Assembly: GCA_947243795.1 (NCBI GenBank)
Contig: OX365929.1
Span: forward strand, 1,228,446 to 1,292,445
Direction: 5' to 3'
Origin: Saccharomyces uvarum
Taxonomy: Eukaryota; Ascomycota; Saccharomycetes; Saccharomycetales; Saccharomycetaceae
DNA length: 64,000 nt
A program made the position numbers and the translations under genes. Positions 51,423-60,397 of the stretch are shown here, piece by piece (positions within the stretch are counted from its first letter, which is position 1; each line of letters begins with the position of its first letter). Below the pieces are notes generated by a model that saw nothing but the letters and a program-made list of their open reading frames with translations, searched no databases and had not been told where the DNA came from.

Positions 51423-53292
51423 TTATATCTGTTTATTTATAAGTGCATCAATTTCGCTCAACAATGACAAGTCCGAATTATCATTAACCAAGAGGTTGGT
51501 ATCATCTGAAAGGTTAAGTACACAGAGTGATTCAGAAGCAGCTTTATCTTCAAAAAGTTCTGGCGAGAACTCGTAGTTTATAGTGGGTGATTTTAGAAAG
51601 TTAATAAAGTAGCTGTAATAGCTGTTGGAAATTTTTCCACCATTCATACATTGGAGGGCTAATATGGCAGTCGTAACCATTTGAATGCTACATTTTTCAA
51701 AGGTATGATATTTGGATATCCAGTTTTTCAGTAAGTAAAATAAATCTTGTATTATTTCTTCAATGAGTTGCCTACTTTCATTGAAATCAGAAATAAAGGT
51801 TTTATTGTAAGATATCAGTATCATATAATAATGATACCACACAAAAGATATAGTAGGATCAAAATCTTCTTCTGTAGTTAATGTTTCAGTTGTCCATGCT
51901 AGTTCCTTTGGCAGACTAAATCTCCATTGTTGTAAGTCCCTGTTGAAGTCTGAAAGATCTTTCTTCCTTTCAGATATAGTTTTCGATGGAATAATACTCT
52001 CTTTGGCATACAACTCTGCAATTCTCGATAGAACAATTAATCTTTTTACCGGAGTTGCCACGAGTAGCGGTTTATCCGGATCAGAATACATATATTCCTC
52101 GAAGCCCTCTTTGATATCTGGAAGCTCATCTGTCTCTGGAACGGTAGAATTTGACAACCTTAGAATGGTCGACTTACCATATAACTCGGCTATAAAGTGA
52201 TCAACTAAATAGCAACCCCAATAAATTCTTACTCGAACTTCGATATCCATTTGAGTTAAGTCTCCCTCGTATGCGTCACTTAGAGCAGCAGGATTCAGCT
52301 GTAGGCCGATTTCATGAACAATTCTAAACGCCAATCCAGAAAAATACCAAGCGGAAGAATTTTCACCCCTTCCCATATCATAGAATGCGAGGCACAACAA
52401 ACTCTGGATAAGTGCCAATTTTGATGAAGAGGATCCTACTTTCCCAGATGAACAATATCTAGTTCGGAAAACTTTTTTCAAAACTATCTCTTTTGAAAAA
52501 CCATAGTACTTCACTGAGTTGCGATATAGCTCATCAGATTTGTTAGTTATTTTGGAACCTAGAGCGACAATTGCATATATCAATTCTTCTGAACAATAAT
52601 AACTCTTTGAGTTTTTATCCTGAAAGAATGCGGAAAGAAGGGCTTCTCTATAAACGAAGAAGTAATGACTTGGATATAACCATTTGAAAAACAAAGAAAG
52701 AGACAAGATAATAAAAGGGCTTCTGGCTAAAGTCCTATACTTATCAGAAGGGACATTTGGGTCTTCCTCATTAACTCCCTGATGATTGCTTGTAATCGCT
52801 AGCAAATCATTAGGGAATGCACTGCTACTTGGGGTGGTTAGATCATTGTAAAACTGTGATGTACGATTTTCTATTGAATCTGAAGTCGATGGAACTGGTG
52901 CCTGGGTTTCCTGTGGAGTAGACCTCTGCAATAAGCCATTTAAAGATACTGAATCCAATATATATTGCCTGTCATCGTTGCTATTCGTTTCCTTCATCCT
53001 GACTAGGGAATTTTCTAAATGAGCAGCATAATTTTCCAAGGATTTTACGTAACCTTTATTTCTGTTTATCTTTCTACAGTCGAAATATACTGGAACGCAA
53101 GTTACGCCCATTTTAGTGCAACTAGTACAGGGAACATTCAAATCACATTTTCTTCGCCTCTTTCTGCAACTTTGGCATCTGTAGATAGGAAAAAGGAGAC
53201 CTTTGTCAGTATATTGTCTACTTAGAGGAAATAAAATGTAGAGAAGTAACGTACGCTAATCTTTTTGAATGAGTAGATCCGTTCTGGCTCAT
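51423..53292 (-). CDS. Zn2Cys6 regulator with a 76-nt intron (exon 1 53255-53292, exon 2 51423-53178)
   Basis: The unspliced frame lacks both an ATG and the first half of the zinc cluster. Splicing repairs both. Exon 1 (ATG at 53292, 38 nt) ends before GTACGT (53254); the intron has a branch site TACTGAC (53205-53211) and a CTACAG acceptor ending at 53179. The 597-residue product has Cys14, 17, 24, 30, 33 and 40, a perfect CX2CX6CX5CX2CX6C with an RRRK basic stretch. A short linker and likely coiled coil follow, then the fungal-specific regulator domain. It is convergent with the decarboxylase gene, 41 bp apart, and is the probable local regulator. Confidence 0.82.
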
Positions 53293-53362
53293 GTTAGTTA
53301 TGCTCCCTTTTCGATAGATTCGTTCTGACTCATGTTAGTTATGCCCCCTTTTCAATGATAGA
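53281..53362. repeat. 41-bp tandem duplication spanning the regulator start codon, with uORF
   Basis: Two near-identical 41-bp units (53281-53321 and 53322-53362) both contain an ATG-AG(C/T)-CAG-AAC start. The inner one is the start of the regulator. The outer one (ATG at 53333) opens an 11-codon frame that stops at 53298, five bases before the true start. It would act as an uORF if the transcript begins upstream of it. Confidence 0.7.
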
Positions 53363-54145
53363 GAATTATATTCAACATAAGTTAGATTAGCATCAGAAAG
53401 AAGGATATATATCTTAAAGATCTTTCGATGTGGGTGTGGGTGGTTAATTATCTTGGCGTTTGAAGAGTAAATATCAAAATGTTACCCTATTTGGAAAAGC
53501 CGGCGATAGGTTGTTTTCGCGCTAAGGATGCAGACTGCGTTGTATGGTGTTCAGATTAAGAAACTCACAATCAGAAGGTAGCGGCAAGATGAGAAGGCCA
53601 TGTGTTGGTGTGTTATATGTGGGTGATATTATGAATTACAGCATCCGTAGGAATATGTGATGATATTATGTTGCATTATAGTAAATATTATGTGATACTA
53701 TGATAGAAGGTATGTGATGACAAGAGGCAATGATGAAGAGAGACAAAGATGAAGGCTAATTCTGTAAGTGAGTCTAATGAAAAAGTATATCGTGTTAATT
53801 GGAAGATATGGGAATATTGCATCACTCATTCGAAGCCAAAAGAGAAAAGGACTTTCGGGCCTATAGCGACATCAGAGCACCTTAATGTTTTGCTGAGACA
53901 TCAGCGGAGAATCGACGAGAAAGAAGTGTTGTAATAGAAAAGAATGAAACATTTCTGGTTATTTAGGTCTATTGAAATGATGATTTGTAGTTGTTGGGAA
54001 AACTTTTCAAACAACACGGCTTTCATAAATAGCATGCATTATTTTCTAACAGATAGTCCATTTATAATGAAATCAAGAAGGTAAGTAATGTTTTTAGATT
54101 TGATAAATCACATGAAAGCTAAAAACGAAAAGCACACATCAACAT
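53293..54145. other. Regulator promoter and COS-gene 3' flank, with an internal STR-like fragment
   Basis: 853 bp. About 53590-53730 is rich in GTG, TATG and GATATTATG, and contains GCATCCGTAGGAATATGTG (53641-53659), a degenerate copy of a motif repeated six times in the terminal subtelomere. A 61-codon ATG frame (53749-53934) has no recognised homology and is not called. Confidence 0.5.
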
Positions 54146-55291
54146 CTACACTAAGGAGTTACCGCCACAGGCCAATTGCGCTTTCTTAATATATGGCCAC
54201 AGTTCAGCATTTAATGAGAGATGTGGCACAGATGTCTTCGAAGATAAAAGACTGGAAAAGTTACAGTCAAAGAATCGCTTACAATCAATTCCGTCGAAGA
54301 AAAACTCTTTATTACTGTAAACTTTCTTCTCAAACAGATACACATTCATTTTCTTTGCAATTCGATCCCATCTATTAGCACCAATTTCTTGCTCATTAGT
54401 AATAGCTAAAAGATATTTTATCTTGTCATCCATTTTCATCTGGCAAACTCTTGAAACTTGGAAACCTTCTGTCAATATGAAGAGACTACAACCGAGAGAA
54501 ATGGCATTAAGGAAAACACCATCATTCCAGAAGCCGTCCATATCCATCATGAAAAAAAGGACTGATAGAGAATAATGGCGGTTCATAGCTGTTTTGAAAG
54601 TCCAGACAGCCTTAAAACGGTATAATTGCTTAGGAAGTGGAACGTCTTCTAAGTTAATAGCACTCATTGATTTTTCACAACAGCTTTGATTCCGACTTTT
54701 ATCTACTTCTGCGAAGTAAACCTTCAAAGCCTCTTCAATATAAGGAACAGACTCCTTGAATGACTTGGCCTTTGCATTGTTGTCTTCTTTCAGGGAAAAC
54801 GGTTCTAGAATGTATGTTCTAAATGATTCATAGCAGTGCGAACCGTCAAAAAAAAAGTACTCATTATTCCAAAGTTTGTTTTCATACATGTAAGAGTTGA
54901 ACTTTATTACAATAGGTTCCCAGTCTTCGATGTCAGTACCTGGAACACTTTTAATGATTTCTTTGCAAAACCGAGTATATTGTTTAGAAACGACGTGTTT
55001 ACGATATATCATCATATTAATGGGAAAGGTAAGTAGCGCTATATCCATACACACGGCTGCCAACAAAGGATAATTCCAACGACTGGATATTTTCCACCAA
55101 ACACCAAGCGGCAGCCATAATAATAGCCATAATAATAGCGAAATACGAAATGCGGGGATTTTGTAAATCTGATAGCAGAACCAACTGAAAAAATTTCTAA
55201 AGACGTCCTTTGGCAGTGCTATATTTTGGGATTCAAGACGTCTAGACGACAATAAACCTACACTCTCTTCATCTTCGATTTCGGTATTCAT
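54146..55291 (-). CDS. COS-family (DUP380) subtelomeric membrane protein
   Basis: 381 residues. It carries the COS pattern: N-terminal LESQ.IALPKDVFR, WFCYEIYK-like block, two adjacent hydrophobic helices at about 48-66 and 73-95, the KSFKESVPYIEEALKVYF block, a second hydrophobic region near 235-275, then NEQE.GANRWD.IA.KMN.YLFEKK and FFFDGIDC. COS proteins promote ubiquitin-dependent endosomal sorting of plasma-membrane proteins such as permeases. They are subtelomeric in S. cerevisiae. Which COS member it equals cannot be told. It starts at the ATG at 55291 and appears intact. Confidence 0.9.
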   Translation of the reverse strand: MNTEIEDEESVGLLSSRRLESQNIALPKDVFRNFFSWFCYQIYKIPAFRISLLLWLLLWLPLGVWWKISSRWNYPLLAAVCMDIALLTFPINMMIYRKHVVSKQYTRFCKEIIKSVPGTDIEDWEPIVIKFNSYMYENKLWNNEYFFFDGSHCYESFRTYILEPFSLKEDNNAKAKSFKESVPYIEEALKVYFAEVDKSRNQSCCEKSMSAINLEDVPLPKQLYRFKAVWTFKTAMNRHYSLSVLFFMMDMDGFWNDGVFLNAISLGCSLFILTEGFQVSRVCQMKMDDKIKYLLAITNEQEIGANRWDRIAKKMNVYLFEKKVYSNKEFFFDGIDCKRFFDCNFSSLLSSKTSVPHLSLNAELWPYIKKAQLACGGNSLV

Positions 55292-55999
55292 GCTGGTGAT
55301 GGGGTGGTTCCGGAAGCATTAATTTTCGAACGTGCAACCATTGGTAGTTTAGCTTATATAATTCAGAGAAAACGAAATCTCAGTGCACGCTTTGCGCAGT
55401 TGATGGCTCAGTTAGTATTTAGAAAAAGTAAGTCACCAATAAGTAGGGGTGGAATCAAATTCCACACCAAGCCCGTTTAGCTGGATCCGGCCTATCAGGC
55501 ACAAGAGGCGGCCCTATTCACTAAGAAAACGCGCAGGGAAGCGGTCTTTTAAAGGAACGCCTGCAGAACCTACAACAAAAGATGCCCCAAATAGGGTCCT
55601 TCTGAAAAAAGCAGCAGAGCGTACGTTGCCTGGAGTAGCCTAGTTTAACGTGTTGATATAATATGACAAGGGGGTGGTAAGGATGAATGCAGCATCAGTA
55701 TAAGTATAAGCTGTGTTGGGTGCCAGTGCAATAAGCCTCAGCATTCACAATTATTTGGTGAGTTTTAGACTTATTAACAAAGACTATATATAATGACACT
55801 TCTTGAAGACGGTATCGTTATCCCATACCATGTATATAGAATAGAAAAATAACAAAAAATGTACATGAAAAAATTAAAAATAACGATGCTCACCTATCTA
55901 GGAAAGTTAACGTGGATGTATTTTTTCACTAATTTAGGACAACGTAACAGAATAGGTAGAGTTTGAAAAGTTCAAATCAGATTACCTGGCCTGTCTCGC
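55292..55999. other. COS promoter and uncharacterised subtelomeric DNA
   Basis: About 700 bp with a short basic frame (55449-55643) that has no recognisable features and is not called. No repeat longer than ordinary is seen. Confidence 0.4.
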
Positions 56000-56000
56000 A

Positions 56001-56312
56001 CCAGAACACAAGAAAATTGTAGTTGATTTGGCTAGTAACGGATTCATAACAATTTCACCGATGGCGAACGCAACAATTGACTTTGAGGGTGTATCTAGTG
56101 ACTACTTTAACTGCACTGACGTCAATACTAACATCCAGGTTACGATCGCGTCTTTTTACAACAAATACGGTTTTGGGCCCGACGATAACGGCTATTATCA
56201 TGCTGTGGCAGGACCCTCGGAATTTGAGCAGCATGATATGGAGGTTAGGCTCTACAGACCATATTATCCAGGTGAGTTTGTCATGGGAAGCGTTCGGACG
56301 CACTCGGAGTGA
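56001..56312 (+). pseudogene. Unidentified gene remnant
   Basis: A plus-strand frame without an upstream ATG reads a protein-like sequence for about 100 codons (for example DLASNGFITISPMANATIDF, FYNKYGFGPDDNGYYHAV) and then stops. Its composition is that of a folded enzyme or secreted protein, not of random DNA. The first in-frame ATG is internal, at 56061. I cannot name the family. It is probably a decayed fragment of a transferred or duplicated subtelomeric gene. Confidence 0.45.
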
Positions 56313-56608
56313 CTGGTTTGACCGGAAGGACTGTGCAGGTGAGGGTTTCTATGACGAAAAAACTGCAGCTACTTCTTGTTAAAATATAGGCTCCACTCAG
56401 TACGCTAAGTAGGTCTGGCCCTAACTACGATTGCTGCGACGGGGCGGTCTGGATCAGGATTTAGCCGCATCACAATTGTTTACAAGGACATGATCACCAT
56501 TTTAAGATAGGGCCAGGCCAGATGCTATGCTGGAATGTCAACTCATATTCTTGGATGCAACCAATATTAGTATATTAAACAATTATCAATATCGCCAATA
56601 AATCCAGA

Positions 56609-56684
56609 TGTGTATGTTTCCTGAATATGGTCACATGACTGTCGGAACGCGCTGCACGAGAAAAAGCGTTCAGCCGCACTTGAA
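56609..56684. repeat. Internal copy of an X-element-like repeat
   Basis: This 76-bp segment (CTGAATATGGTCACATGACT then GGAACGCGCTGC...GAGAAAAAGCGTTCAGCC) is repeated at 60308-60397 with about 90 percent identity, the second copy having 13 extra bases. It abuts the truncated end of the MFS pseudogene. Confidence 0.85.
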
Positions 56685-57770
56685 GCCAACGCTATACTCG
56701 GTCTCACATACGAGAAGGGTAAAAGGAAAAACATTGTCTTCAGTCTATTTGGTGCCGGAGTACCAGTAGGTTTTGTTCTAAGTGTCGTGGTTTCATGTTT
56801 ACTAAGCCAACTTGCTTGGCGGCCGTGGACTTACTAGCTCACGGGAATTGTATGTCCGATTTTGGGAGCATACTTTATCCTTCCATGCGATGATATATCA
56901 AGCACTTACAAATAACTAGTACTGCTGGAACGACTTGATTCTATGGGATCAGCCACTGGAACTACCGGATTGGTTCTATTTAGTTTGGCTTAGGTGCTGT
57001 AGTTGGTTGGCATGTTCCATATACCTATTGTCTCCTTTTACTTGGTATGTTCCTCTTGGTCCTTTTTGCATTTATCGAGCTGCAAGCCGCTAAGCCATTG
57101 GTCCCATTTGCTCTGCATTCGAGATATGCAATTTTCTTGATTGTCTGTATTCCTGCCGGATGGTCACGTTTCAGTATTTGGATATAAATATCTGGCAATT
57201 TATGGAAAATTGTAGAGAACAAACTCCCGCTTTATTTAGCGCTCAGTTCGCATCTATAGCAATAGCGGGACTCTGCACTGCCATAGTGACAGGCTTATGA
57301 TCAAGTTCAAATCAAGCATATACATCAATGCTGCTTGCAATGATTGCTTTCAATGTAGCAATAATATTGATTACTACCGCTCCGGTGAACCAAAGTTATT
57401 GGGCTCAAACGCTTGTGTCAATCATTATAATGCCTTGGGCACTGGAGTTGTCTTTTACAACGGCTACAGTGATCCTGACAACTCAATGCCCGGTAAGGGA
57501 TCAGGGTTTAGCTGCTTCTTCAATAAACACTGTGGTAAACTACTCTATATCGATTGGTTTAGGAATCTCAGGTACCATTGTGTCCTCAGTGACTGAGAAA
57601 TCGAAGAGTATTCTTGCGGAGTATCGTAGCTGTTATTGTTTGAGAATCGGATTAAGCGGTTTAGGAGGGTTCATTAGTGCGGTATATTTTTCGAATCATT
57701 GTATGCAATCCGGCAACACCTCCAAAATATTTATCGAATATCTCTTTAATATCTATCACCACGTGAAATA
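56676..57770 (+). pseudogene. MFS transporter pseudogene (ATR1/YOR378W-like, DHA2 family)
   Basis: Pieces of a 14-helix drug:H+ antiporter appear in order but in different frames: ANAILGLTYEKGKRKNIVFS at 56679, then LSQLAWRPW, LLERLDS.GS.TG, PYTYCLLLLG, INTVVNYSISIGLGISGTI and a C-terminal IGLSGLGGF. They match the second two thirds of YOR378W/Atr1-type transporters. At least one in-frame stop (TAG at 56991-56993) and several frameshifts (around 56890, 57185 and 57300) break it. The N-terminal third is missing, replaced by the X-like repeat. The last open piece is 57328-57771. Confidence 0.82.
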
Positions 57771-58447
57771 ATGATAATGATGAATGTAGTTGAAAAGTTT
57801 GACTTCACCCGAGGCACCAATTTTATATTTTTATTTCAAATTTTGTTGGGGAAGTTTATTAAAACTATGAAAGAAAATGGTTCATGCTTTGGAACGGTAT
57901 TTGGAATTTGTAGTCTTCAAAAACATTCAACATTGAGATCCGCCCATTTTACCAAATATTGCGTTGCTTTTATAAAAGAGCACTGCGATAAAACGTTGAG
58001 ACATAATTATACGAACAGTATAGAAACTTTTATCCCTGACCATTATCTCACTCACACTACTTCTTCGTAGCCCTAAATATTGTAAATTGTCACAATTTTG
58101 TACATGTATAATGTTGATACAAGAACTCAAAACTGCAACACATATTTTCATGACATTTATGAAGGATATAAGTGAAGTGCAGGATTTGATATGTAAAAAG
58201 AAAATAGCTAAATGAAATGAATACCGTCTGAACGGTATATTCTCGTTTCCGATAAAAGGAAAGCAATTAACGAGCGCCGTATGCTACTTTTGTAGTCTTA
58301 AGAAACAACTCAAAAATGGTGCCATTTGAAGAGGCTCCCTTTTCCATCCTTTCTTCACTAGAATCAATAAGTCCAATTAACATATATATAACTATATCTC
58401 TATAAAATGTAAATAAAAACGCAGCGTTTCGAACAAATTAGAATAGT
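57771..58447. other. Intergenic DNA between MFS pseudogene and DLD3-like gene
   Basis: 677 bp. A 99-codon ATG frame (57771-58070, plus strand) has no hydrophobic segment or motif that I recognise and is treated as chance. AT-rich convergent 3' sequence precedes the DLD3-like stop. Confidence 0.4.
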
Positions 58448-59938
58448 TCAAACGTATTTATAAGGATTCAAAATTCCGTTGGGATCATAGTGATGTTTGA
58501 TATCTTTCATAAATCTTATTTCAATATCACTCCTGCAATAATGTAATTTTCCTTTTTTATGGAAGCCAACACCATGCTCAGCACTGATGGAACCATTCTT
58601 TGACTGGATATACTCATAAACAAATGGTTCGAGTAAATTTTCAATTTGCTTTGTGAATTCTCTTACCGCGATATTCAAATGAATATTACCATCACCTACA
58701 TGACCGTACCCACAAGATTTAACAATTGGTTTTGGTGCATCACCAATCAAACCAGCTGCATTCAACCTCGCTGTCACGGCTTCTGATACTGAATATAAAT
58801 CCTTCAACTGAAGGGACATGTCATATTTGTACATACCACCGTAGGAGTTACAAGCTGTTGGAACAGATTTTCTCCAAGTCCAAAGTCTATCATAATCAGC
58901 TTTGTCCTTAGCCATTACTCCCTCTGAGATCAGTTTCGAGCCTAAAGTGTCTGCAAGGAAGCCGCTCAGTTTTTCGTCATCATGCTTTTTATTAGAACCT
59001 GAAGTTTCAATGAGGACATAAAAGTTGTGTTCATTCTTCAAAGGGAATGGCAAGTCCTTCAAGTACTCTATGGTGCATTCAATGGAACCGCGATCCATAA
59101 ATTCAAAAGCAGATAAAATCTCCGATAATTCACCCTTTGCCTTGACAAATAATTTTTGTACAGTATCAAAACAATCGAGACCAAAAAAAACGGCATTCAA
59201 AGCTTTAGGTTTTGCTGCCGCAAGAATAGATACACCAGTAATGACACCAATAGTACCCTCCGCACCGATAAATAGCTGTTTTAAATCGTAACCGGTGTTG
59301 TCCTTTCTTAAGGCATTGATATTGCTGATAACTTCACCATTGGGTAGCACTACCTCTAAACCCAAAACATTACCATGTAGGGAACCATATCTTAACAAGT
59401 TTAAACCACCGGCATTCGTTGAGACCACACCTCCTACGTGACAATTATTTCTTGAAGGCAAATCTAATGGAAAGATATGGTCATGCTCGTGCAAAAATTG
59501 ATGTGCGTCGCGCATAACGACACCTGCGTCACACTTAAAAGCCCCACTAACGGGATCAAAGCCTCTAATTTTGTTCATATTCCTCAAAGAAAGAATAATC
59601 TCATCAAATACTGGAACTGAGGCACCTACTAAATCAGTATTACCACCTTGTGGTACAACTGCCAGTTTTTTTTCGTTACAATACTTCATAATTTTCGAGA
59701 CTTTTTCAGTAGAACTTGGCAAGAGAATTAGATTGGATTGGCCTCTGTATTTTTTCATCCAATCCTGGTTGAAGGAAACAAGGTCTTCAGGATTCTTAGA
59801 TTCTAATATTTCATCATCTGACAAAATAGAATGGAAATATGACAAATCAGAAGAATCGAGAATCTTAAAATCAACAGTTCTCTTGACTTTTGGGTATTCC
59901 TCAGCAGTTAGATGAGCAACAGGTGGTGCTACAGTCAT
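58448..59938 (-). CDS. DLD3: DLD3-like D-2-hydroxyacid (D-2-hydroxyglutarate/D-lactate) dehydrogenase
   Basis: 496 residues, the length of S. cerevisiae Dld3, with very high similarity over the whole protein. The FAD-binding PCMH block is intact ([16 protein letters not shown] at 94-109, and [10 protein letters not shown]). The C-terminal oxidase domain has [14 protein letters not shown] (about 418) and [12 protein letters not shown]. No mitochondrial presequence, consistent with the cytosolic Dld3, which oxidises D-2-hydroxyglutarate with pyruvate as acceptor. In S. cerevisiae DLD3 lies at the left end of chromosome V, also reading away from the telomere. Dld3 is a retrograde-response gene; a GTCAC R box lies at 60129-60133. 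Confidence 0.92.
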   Translation of the reverse strand: MTVAPPVAHLTAEEYPKVKRTVDFKILDSSDLSYFHSILSDDEILESKNPEDLVSFNQDWMKKYRGQSNLILLPSSTEKVSKIMKYCNEKKLAVVPQGGNTDLVGASVPVFDEIILSLRNMNKIRGFDPVSGAFKCDAGVVMRDAHQFLHEHDHIFPLDLPSRNNCHVGGVVSTNAGGLNLLRYGSLHGNVLGLEVVLPNGEVISNINALRKDNTGYDLKQLFIGAEGTIGVITGVSILAAAKPKALNAVFFGLDCFDTVQKLFVKAKGELSEILSAFEFMDRGSIECTIEYLKDLPFPLKNEHNFYVLIETSGSNKKHDDEKLSGFLADTLGSKLISEGVMAKDKADYDRLWTWRKSVPTACNSYGGMYKYDMSLQLKDLYSVSEAVTARLNAAGLIGDAPKPIVKSCGYGHVGDGNIHLNIAVREFTKQIENLLEPFVYEYIQSKNGSISAEHGVGFHKKGKLHYCRSDIEIRFMKDIKHHYDPNGILNPYKYV

Positions 59939-60307
59939 GGCTTTTTGAGTATTTGGTAGCTATATAGGAGGAATTTGGTACATCTCGAGAAGGCTGGAAC
60001 GTCTTTCGATCGTCATGGCGTTACATATATACTGTTCTCATAGTCCCACACTTTCTAGTTGTTTGTAGTTTATTTGCCGCGCGCGTGACTTGAATCAGGC
60101 GTGGTCATCAATTGTAGATGTGGCGGCCGTCACACACCTGAAGACTTCGCAGCAAAATATGTTGATAAGGTCATTCGTTTAGGAGATGCCATAAAGCAAA
60201 AGAAGCGGTCTATGGGCTAAAAGAGCGGCCGCATTTTTTGTTTTTTTTAAGGAATGCTTGCCTGATTTAAGCCGCTAATTATTGAAAGTGGCCCTAGTTA
60301 CCCGCCG
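59939..60307. promoter_or_regulatory. DLD3-like promoter
   Basis: About 370 bp with several G/C-rich patches, including GCGGCCG twice (60122 and 60225), and GTCAC at 60129-60133, the core of the Rtg1/Rtg3 binding site. The rest is ordinary intergenic DNA. Confidence 0.4.
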
Positions 60308-60397
60308 CACATGTATTTCTTGAATATGGTCACATGACTGTCACATGATCAAGTCGGAACGCGCTGCCCGAGAATAAGCGTTCAACCGCACATGCAA
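60308..60397. repeat. Terminal copy of the X-element-like repeat
   Basis: This is the longer (90-bp) copy of the repeat at 56609-56684. It contains GGTCACATGAC and TCACATGATC plus the shared GGAACGCGCTGC block. It marks the start of the terminal subtelomeric region. Confidence 0.8.

Noticed and set aside
53749-53934. 61-codon ATG frame between the regulator and the COS gene
   Set aside because: No motif, hydrophobic segment or homology recognised; the length is easily reached by chance.
57771-58070. 99-codon ATG frame downstream of the MFS pseudogene
   Set aside because: No recognisable feature; flanked by pseudogene and AT-rich 3' sequence. It could be part of a decayed gene, but I cannot support it.
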